Below, piece after piece: positions 6,370 through 11,307 of a stretch of DNA of 11,307 bases. Within the stretch, counting starts at the first letter, position 1; each line of letters starts with the position of its first letter. The position numbers were made by a program, and so were the translations under genes. Source of the DNA: Salinisphaera sp. UBA1666 (GTDB taxonomy: Bacteria; Pseudomonadota; Gammaproteobacteria; Nevskiales; Salinisphaeraceae); contig DCKU01000168.1 in NCBI GenBank assembly GCA_002320455.1, forward strand, positions 549-11,855, written 5' to 3'. The notes below the pieces were generated by a model. It saw only the letters and a program-made list of their open reading frames with translations. It was not told the origin of the DNA and did not search any database.

Positions 6370-7338
6370 CTAGCGAGGCTCGATAGCCGCCAGCTCTCGG
6401 TTCACGGTAATGGCACAGCCGACCCAGCCCAGAAACAGGCCGGCCGCGATCAGCCAGAACACACCGTTCAGGCCGAGACCGGTAATCGCGAACGCACCGT
6501 TGTATGAGGACACCAGCGTGGCCAACGAGCCGCCCAGGGCAATACGACATACGCCCAGCACGATTAGCGCGACCAGCGCGCCGAGCAGGCCATACCACAT
6601 GCCGCTGTAGAGAAACGGGCGACGAATGAAGGCATCGGTGGCCCCCAAAAGCTTCATCACCTCGATTTCCTGGCGGCGGTTCTCGATATCCAGGCGGATC
6701 GTATTGCCCACGATGAACACCACCGCTGCCGACAACAGCAGCCCGATCACCCAGCTGGCCTGGGAGATCAGATCAAGAATAGCGCTGAGCCGGCGCAGCC
6801 AGGCTTCGTCGAGCGATGCCTTGGCCACCGAATCGCGCTGGCCGAGCGCTTCGACCAGTTCGCTGACGGCAGCCGGCGCAAGGGTGGCACGAGGCGTGAC
6901 CTGAATGACGCCGGGCAGAGGGTTGTCGCCCAGCGCGTCGAGCGCGGCACCGAAGCCGCTGGCTTTTTTGAACTCGGCCAGACCTTCGTCGGCCGAAATG
7001 AAGCGGGTCGACTCGATGCGCGGCTCATCGGCCAGGTCATCGGTCAAGCGTTGGCCGGTTTCGGGTGAGGCATCGTTGTCTAGATACACCGAGATCTGGA
7101 CCGACTGATGCCACTGGCCGGCCAGCCGGTCCATATTCTTGACCACCACGAACAGCCCGCTCGGCAGGGCGAGCGCAATACCGATGACCAGCACGGTCAG
7201 CGCACTGGCGATCCAGCGGCGCGACAGACGGCCCAGGCTTTCAAGCAGACAGCGCGCATGGGCAACCGCCCATCCGGTCAGCGACTCGGTCAGCGCAAGC
7301 TCGGACAAGCGACGAGACGAGGGGCGACGAGCGGCCAT
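6370..7338 (-). CDS. ftsX: Cell-division ABC transporter permease FtsX
   Basis: A 322-residue inner-membrane protein that, with the ATPase FtsE, forms the divisome complex transmitting ATP hydrolysis to periplasmic activators of peptidoglycan amidases. It has a basic cytoplasmic N-terminus, a first membrane helix at about 43-67 (SALTVLVIGIALALPSGLF), a periplasmic domain at about 70-185 (with the typical SVYLDNDASPE strand and FISADEGLAEFKKASGFG), and three further helices at about 193-215, 245-270 and 288-312. The conserved cytoplasmic loop GNTIRLDIENRRQEIEVMKLLGATDAFIRRPFLYSG (211-246) is the coupling segment that contacts FtsE. The ATG at 7338 lies 3 bp after the ftsE stop, so the two are translationally coupled. 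Directly after the TAG stop is a tandem 8-bp repeat (CAGCCGAA twice, 6354-6369). Length and order match the family; identification is secure. Confidence 0.96.
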   Translation of the reverse strand: MAARRPSSRRLSELALTESLTGWAVAHARCLLESLGRLSRRWIASALTVLVIGIALALPSGLFVVVKNMDRLAGQWHQSVQISVYLDNDASPETGQRLTDDLADEPRIESTRFISADEGLAEFKKASGFGAALDALGDNPLPGVIQVTPRATLAPAAVSELVEALGQRDSVAKASLDEAWLRRLSAILDLISQASWVIGLLLSAAVVFIVGNTIRLDIENRRQEIEVMKLLGATDAFIRRPFLYSGMWYGLLGALVALIVLGVCRIALGGSLATLVSSYNGAFAITGLGLNGVFWLIAAGLFLGWVGCAITVNRELAAIEPR

Positions 7339-7341
7339 GGG

Positions 7342-8007
7342 CTAGGCCTGCTCCAGATGGCCGTGATCGAGAATGATCCGGCGATAGCGCAGCCCCTCGA
7401 CCAGATCAATGTCGTGGGTCGCGATCATGATGCTGGTCCCGGTTTCGTTCAGGCGCGTGAAAAGCCGCATGATATCGGCCGACAGCTGGGGGTCGAGATT
7501 ACCCGTGGGCTCATCGGCCAGCAGCAGATGCGGTCGCGCAACCACCGCCCGAGCGATACCCACGCGCTGCTGTTCGCCGCCGGACAGCGTGATCGGAAAC
7601 TTCTTCTCGTGCGACAGCAGCCCCACGGTGTCCAGGGCCGCGCGCACGCGACGCGTGATATCGCGATGGGCCTGGCCGCGTATGACCAGGGGCAGGGCGA
7701 CGTTGTCGAACACGGTTCGATCAAACAACAGGTTGTAGTTCTGAAAGATCAGGCCCACGCGCTGGCGATAGCGCGGAACCTGGCCTTTGGACACGCGCGC
7801 AAGATCAGTGCCGTTGATGACCACACGGCCGCGGGTCGGACGCTCGATAAGCCCGATTAGCTTCATCAGAGTCGATTTGCCCGCGCCAGAATGGCCGGTC
7901 AGAAACGCCATTTCCCCGCGCGCCAGCGCCAGCGACACCCGGTCGAGGGCGAGTTTGCCGCCCGGGTAGCGTTTCACAACGTTGTCAAAGGCAACGATGT
8001 TGTTCAT
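7342..8007 (-). CDS. ftsE: Cell-division ABC transporter ATP-binding protein FtsE
   Basis: A 221-residue ABC ATPase that works with FtsX at the division septum to control cell-wall hydrolysis. All motifs are intact: Walker A GHSGAGKST (38-46), Q-loop Q89, signature LSGGEQQR (141-148), Walker B LLLADEP with catalytic Glu166, D-loop GNLD, and H-loop His198 in ATHD. The segment FQNYNLLFDRTVFDNVALPL is typical of FtsE, as is the conservation of a short ATPase with no extra domains. The ATG at 8007 starts 66 bp after the ftsY stop. The leader has no strong Shine-Dalgarno, so translation may depend partly on the upstream gene. The stop TAG is 3 bp before ftsX. Identification is secure. Confidence 0.97.
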   Translation of the reverse strand: MNNIVAFDNVVKRYPGGKLALDRVSLALARGEMAFLTGHSGAGKSTLMKLIGLIERPTRGRVVINGTDLARVSKGQVPRYRQRVGLIFQNYNLLFDRTVFDNVALPLVIRGQAHRDITRRVRAALDTVGLLSHEKKFPITLSGGEQQRVGIARAVVARPHLLLADEPTGNLDPQLSADIMRLFTRLNETGTSIMIATHDIDLVEGLRYRRIILDHGHLEQA

Positions 8008-8073
8008 GGCATCGACGAGCGCGGATCAGCGGTTATCGTCGCCCAGCAACGATGCTCTGACAAGACGCGTTGA

Positions 8074-9030
8074 TCAGCGTTTGAACAGCGCATCGAGAAA
8101 GTGCTCGGCCTCGAACACGCCGAGATCTTCGGTTTTTTCGCCCACGCCGATGAAACGCAGCGGAATCCCCAGCTTCTGGCAGATCGCGAACACGATACCG
8201 CCCGATGCGCTGCCGTCGAGCTTGGTCACCGTGATGCCGGTCAGCCCCACGGCCTCGTTGAAGGCCACGGCTTGTTGCAGGGCGTTGCCGCCGGTCGTGG
8301 CATCTACTACGAGCATGACTTCGTGCGGGGTGGCCTCGTCCTGCTTGCCCAGCACGCGTTTGATTTTCTTCAGCTCGTCCATGAGATGGCTCTGGGTATG
8401 GAGGCGGCCCGCCGTATCCACGATGAGCACGTCGATATCCCGCGCCTTGGCTCTCGAATAGGCATCGTAGGCCACCGACGCCGAGTCCGCGCCGCTGCCT
8501 TGCGAGACCACCGGCAGGTTGTTGCGCTCGCCCCAGCCCTGGAGCTGCTCGACTGCAGCCGCGCGAAACGTGTCCCCCGCGGCCAACATCACCGACAGTT
8601 TGGCGTCCTGGAGTTTCTTGGCCAGCTTGCCGATGGTGGTGGTCTTGCCCACGCCGTTTACGCCGACCATGAGAATGACGTATGGGCGCGTGTCGTCGGG
8701 GATTTCCAGCGGCGCCTCGCAGGGCTCGAGGATATTGCCCAGATGCTCGCGCAGCGACTTGCCGAGATCTTTGGAGGTGCGTAGCCGGCCGCCGTCGTAG
8801 AGGGTCTGCAGGCGGTCCATCACCTGGGCCGTGGCGTCCACGCCGACGTCGGAGAGCAGCAGCTGGGTCTCCAGCTCGTCAAGCGCGTCCTGGTCGACGG
8901 TCTCGCCGGGCAGCAGGTTGCGCAGGTCATAGGTCAGCCACGAATCGCCCTTGTTCAGGCTGGCGCGCATCCGGGTGAAAAAGCCCGGCTGCTTGAGCTT
9001 GGTGGTCTTGCGTTTCTCGGGCTTGGCCAT
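8074..9030 (-). CDS. ftsY: Signal recognition particle receptor FtsY
   Basis: A 318-residue SRP-type GTPase that docks ribosome-SRP complexes at the inner membrane for co-translational insertion. The NG domain is complete: G1 GVNGVGKTT (123-131), G2 DTFRAAA (153-159), G3 DTAGR (205-209), G4 TKLDG (269-273) and G5 GVGEK (295-299). The N-terminus is short and basic, with an amphipathic stretch (KQPGFFTRMRASLNKG) typical of the lipid-binding helix at the A/N boundary. The long acidic A domain of E. coli FtsY (497 aa) is absent, as in many non-enteric bacteria. The frame continues to a GTG at 9078, but that codon sits in the loop of the upstream gene's terminator hairpin, so I chose the ATG at 9030. 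No strong Shine-Dalgarno or promoter is visible in the short leader. It is the first gene of the ftsYEX-rpoH cluster. Confidence 0.96.
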   Translation of the reverse strand: MAKPEKRKTTKLKQPGFFTRMRASLNKGDSWLTYDLRNLLPGETVDQDALDELETQLLLSDVGVDATAQVMDRLQTLYDGGRLRTSKDLGKSLREHLGNILEPCEAPLEIPDDTRPYVILMVGVNGVGKTTTIGKLAKKLQDAKLSVMLAAGDTFRAAAVEQLQGWGERNNLPVVSQGSGADSASVAYDAYSRAKARDIDVLIVDTAGRLHTQSHLMDELKKIKRVLGKQDEATPHEVMLVVDATTGGNALQQAVAFNEAVGLTGITVTKLDGSASGGIVFAICQKLGIPLRFIGVGEKTEDLGVFEAEHFLDALFKR

Positions 9031-9062
9031 GGGCTTTGCTACAGCACGGTTAAAAGACAACG

Positions 9063-9086
9063 AAAAACACGCCGGCACCCGGCGTG
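9063..9086 (-). terminator. Rho-independent terminator of the DedA-PAP2-LssY gene
   Basis: CACGCCGG (9068-9075) and CCGGCGTG (9079-9086) form a perfect 8-bp GC stem with a 3-nt loop, followed on the minus strand by TTTTT (A run 9063-9067) and further T-rich sequence. It lies 6 bp beyond the stop codon of the upstream membrane-protein gene and 32 bp before the ftsY ATG. It should therefore separate the two transcription units, leaving little room for a separate ftsY promoter. Confidence 0.8.
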
Positions 9087-9092
9087 GCCGCG

Positions 9093-11162
9093 CTACTTTA
9101 GCATCGCCGGCGTGGCGACGACCGGGGGCGCCGAACGCGGGCCCGGGGCGCGGGCGATCTCGATCAGCAGCGGCGGCTGGCCGGTCGCGGCGGCCCAGCG
9201 GACATCGATCCCGTGGGCGGCAAGCTGGGTCGCCAGAAACAGTCCGGCGCGGTCATACCCGGCCTGGTCGCGGGCGGTGACCATGAGCCGGAAATCTTCG
9301 CGCCGCGACTGTCGGTCGATCACGCCCAGCCAGATCGGCGTGTCGTGTCGGGCATCAATCGCGCCGCTGGCCCAGAAACGCAGCACCCAGCGTTGCTCGG
9401 CCGCGCGGCTGGCGTGCACGAACGTCAGCGTCGGCGTGCGACCGGCGTGTAATGTCGGCCAGACCGCCAGCGCGCCGACCGGGGTACTGGGTACCAGGCT
9501 GTGCAGCAGCTGCGTGGCGCCCAGGGGCGGTGCGAGCTGCCAGCCGGCCCGGGCCAGGCCGGCAATCAGAGCCTGTCGTGTCGCGCTGGCCTGCACGTTG
9601 ATGGGTGGGCCGGGCCGTCCCTGGACGGTCTCGATCCGGTCGGCCAGTCGGGCATAGCCATAGCCCGGCCAGTCGGCCAGACGCTGACTGGTGGACGGGG
9701 CAGCGACCCGTGTGCCCAGACGAGCGATCGGGCCGGTCGCGCTGTAGGCGGCGCTCAGCGAGGCCAGCACGGCCAGGCCGAACAGCCCGGCCAGCAGCCG
9801 GGAGGCGATACGACGCGGCCGCTGGCGGCGATAAGCCAGCAGCAACAGGTTGATCCAGACGAACGCCGCCGGCAGGCCGATCAACAGATCGCTGGCCCAG
9901 GCCAGGCCCAGATACAGCCGGGCCAACGCCAGCGTCACCGTGAGGGCTACTGCGGCCGAATACAGCCAGGTCCGGGCCGGCTCGCCCGCGCGAAGGCCGA
10001 GCATCGCCCCGCCCAGCCCGTAGACGACACAGGGCAGCAGCAGTTCGGCCCCGCCGCCGGTCGCGCCGAGCGAAACGCCCGGCAGCACGTCGTAGAACAC
10101 CACCGGACGCGCCGGACCGATGCCTGCCACCAAGGGGGCCACGATCGCCGCCGTGAGCACGAGTGCGACGATCCATTGAGCGCCGGCACGCCAGTTGCCG
10201 TTCCACAGCAGCACGCCGGCCGTCGCAACGGCCAGCGGCCCGTAGACCGCAGGGGTGGCCAGCTGCGCCAACGGCCGTGCCAGCGCATCCACGGGCGTGT
10301 TGTGTAGATCGGTGAGCAGCCAATAGACCAGGGCATCGAAACGGCCGGGATAGCCCGTACCGGTCGGGCCCCAACCGACAAGCCCGTAGCCGATGGCAAC
10401 GGCCAGCGCGGTCAACGCCGCGGCGACCGTGAGTGCCGGCAGTTCGGGCTGGCGTGGGTCGGCAAGCGCCGGGCCCAGCAGGCCCAGCCGGCGATGGGCT
10501 GCACTCCAGCCCAGCAGCGCATCCGCGTAGCGTCGGCCCAGCGCGCGCCCGGTCACGATAAGAAACCGAGCCGCGGTGGTCAGCCCCCAAACCAGCAGAC
10601 CGGCCAGCAGCACCACGACAAGCAGCCGCGTGGCCAGCTGGGCGGCCATATTCATCGACGCGCCTACCAGTACGCCGGGGGCGATATAAAGCGCGGCCCA
10701 GAGCACGGTCGCCACAGCGTCCATTACGACGAATCGCAGCGGCGTTAGTCCGGCGGCACCGGCAATGGTCGGCATCACCGGCCGCAAGGCGCCAATCAGC
10801 CGGCCCAGGACAATGCCCTTGCCGCCGTGGCGGCTGAAAAAGGCTTCGCCTCGGGCGATACCGCCCGGCAGGCGAGACAGGCCGGGCAGCTGGGCCAGCC
10901 GCCCCTGATAACGCCGGCCCAGCGAATAGCTCATGCCGTCGCCCAGAAGCGTGCCCACGATGCCGGCAGCAAATACGGCCACGCTGGACAGCGCATGACT
11001 GCCGGCCAGCGCCCCGAAGGCAAACATGAACACGGCCCCGGGGACTAGAAGCCCAAGCAGAAATAGCGACTCGGCCAGCGCAACCGCGAACACGACCGAG
11101 ATCGCGGCGACCGGATGGGCCGCGACCCAGGCCAGGATGTCGGCGATTAGGCCGTGACCCAT
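9093..11162 (-). CDS. DedA - degenerate PAP2 - LssY C-terminal fusion membrane protein
   Basis: A 689-residue multi-domain membrane protein. Residues 1-200 are a DedA domain (envelope lipid-transport/flippase family, needed for proton-motive force and drug resistance), with ESLFLLGLLVPGA (31-43) and FFSRHGGKGIVLGRLIGALRPVMPTIAGAAG (108-138), including Glu31, Arg121 and Arg127. Residues 245-445 have the membrane topology of a PAP2 lipid phosphatase, but the catalytic motifs are altered. KX6RP survives only as RP (352-353), SFPSGHA is replaced by SLGATGGGAE (364-373), and SRX5HX3D reads ARX5AX3D (414-425), losing the catalytic His. Residues 515-670 match the LssY C-terminal domain (PINVQ, GWQ, WPTLHAGR, LRFWASG, TPIWLGVI). 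The ATG at 11162 is the only start that includes the whole DedA domain; it has a weak Shine-Dalgarno. A terminator follows. The DedA and LssY assignments are secure; I infer that the PAP2 part is non-catalytic and may be structural or lipid-binding. Confidence 0.88.
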   Translation of the reverse strand: MGHGLIADILAWVAAHPVAAISVVFAVALAESLFLLGLLVPGAVFMFAFGALAGSHALSSVAVFAAGIVGTLLGDGMSYSLGRRYQGRLAQLPGLSRLPGGIARGEAFFSRHGGKGIVLGRLIGALRPVMPTIAGAAGLTPLRFVVMDAVATVLWAALYIAPGVLVGASMNMAAQLATRLLVVVLLAGLLVWGLTTAARFLIVTGRALGRRYADALLGWSAAHRRLGLLGPALADPRQPELPALTVAAALTALAVAIGYGLVGWGPTGTGYPGRFDALVYWLLTDLHNTPVDALARPLAQLATPAVYGPLAVATAGVLLWNGNWRAGAQWIVALVLTAAIVAPLVAGIGPARPVVFYDVLPGVSLGATGGGAELLLPCVVYGLGGAMLGLRAGEPARTWLYSAAVALTVTLALARLYLGLAWASDLLIGLPAAFVWINLLLLAYRRQRPRRIASRLLAGLFGLAVLASLSAAYSATGPIARLGTRVAAPSTSQRLADWPGYGYARLADRIETVQGRPGPPINVQASATRQALIAGLARAGWQLAPPLGATQLLHSLVPSTPVGALAVWPTLHAGRTPTLTFVHASRAAEQRWVLRFWASGAIDARHDTPIWLGVIDRQSRREDFRLMVTARDQAGYDRAGLFLATQLAAHGIDVRWAAATGQPPLLIEIARAPGPRSAPPVVATPAMLK

Positions 11163-11210
11163 CTAGCGACTACTCGTTAGGGCCTGTTGAGGTTTCATAC
11201 GAGCCCGCGC

Positions 11211-11307
11211 CAAGCGCTGTTTTGCGGCAAGACGAGGCGTAGCGCGCGCTGCGCAGTCATTCTGCGCAAGCGTGCTAGAACGCTGGATTGCCGCAAAACA
11301 GCGCTTG
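11211..11307. repeat. Long hairpin repeat with perfect 20-bp inverted ends, cut by the window edge
   Basis: CAAGCGCTGTTTTGCGGCAA (11211-11230) is exactly repeated in inverse orientation at 11288-11307, the last base of the window. The interior is also self-complementary: TGCGCAG-TCATT-CTGCGCA, with further imperfect pairing outward. The match runs right up to the edge, so the palindrome may be longer. The left flank (GGGCCTGTTGAGG, about 11180) could be its true terminal repeat. This looks like a non-coding mobile repeat (MITE or REP type) sitting just upstream of the DedA fusion gene. No ORF or transposase is visible. Confidence 0.65.

Noticed and set aside
8008..8073. Possible promoter in the ftsY-ftsE gap (TTGTCA and GATAAC on the minus strand)
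   Set aside because: The boxes are 20 bp apart, too far for a standard sigma-70 promoter, and ftsE is expected to be co-transcribed with ftsY.
9501..10307. 268-codon plus-strand open frame
   Set aside because: Antisense shadow of the same gene, rich in Gln, Gly and Arg, without a start context or family resemblance.
9355..10590. 411-codon minus-strand open frame within the DedA-PAP2-LssY gene
   Set aside because: It is a different frame on the same strand as a gene with recognisable domains; the translation is low-complexity Arg/Gly/Ala-rich and matches nothing known.

Overview
The window is high-GC chromosomal DNA from a proteobacterium, most probably a gammaproteobacterium. The minus-strand order ftsY-ftsE-ftsX-rpoH is the arrangement known from E. 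coli and its relatives, RpoH carries the exact RpoH-box sequence QRKLFFNLR, and a FabR/DesT-type TetR regulator and a very large MscK/MscM-type mechanosensitive channel are present. A Salinisphaera- or Halomonas-like halophile would fit, but this is only an impression from composition and gene set.

Layout. Positions 1-579 (+) hold the 3' part of a secreted DUF2059 protein, cut by the window edge inside its signal peptide. Converging on it with a 6-bp gap is a FabR/DesT-like TetR repressor (586-1230, minus). A roughly 300-bp divergent intergenic region with GC-rich inverted repeats and a candidate promoter separates the repressor from a 1161-residue MscK/MscM-family channel (1530-5015, +). The 309-bp gap that follows holds no gene. 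It contains a roughly 217-bp imperfect palindrome (5043-5259) that looks like a dispersed, mobile-element-like repeat, and a strong hairpin terminator for rpoH (5269-5300).

The central block (5325-9030, minus) is the ftsY-ftsE-ftsX-rpoH cluster: SRP receptor, the cell-division ABC ATPase and permease that control peptidoglycan hydrolases, and the heat-shock sigma factor. ftsE and ftsX are 3 bp apart. The ftsX-rpoH gap has a sigma-E-type promoter candidate (GAACTT-N16-TCTATT) corresponding to the E. coli rpoH P3 promoter, plus leader hairpins that could fold around the ribosome binding site. A rho-independent terminator (9063-9086) insulates the cluster from the upstream gene.

The right part (9093-11162, minus) is one long membrane protein: an N-terminal DedA domain, a PAP2-like domain whose catalytic Lys and His residues appear lost, and a C-terminal LssY domain. 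The window ends in half of what looks like a long palindromic repeat with a perfect 20-bp inverted repeat (11211-11307).

Most of the window is conserved housekeeping and envelope-stress biology. I see no phage, CRISPR, toxin-antitoxin, defence or biosynthetic cluster. The points most worth a second look are the degenerate PAP2 domain, the rpoH leader, and the two palindromic repeats.
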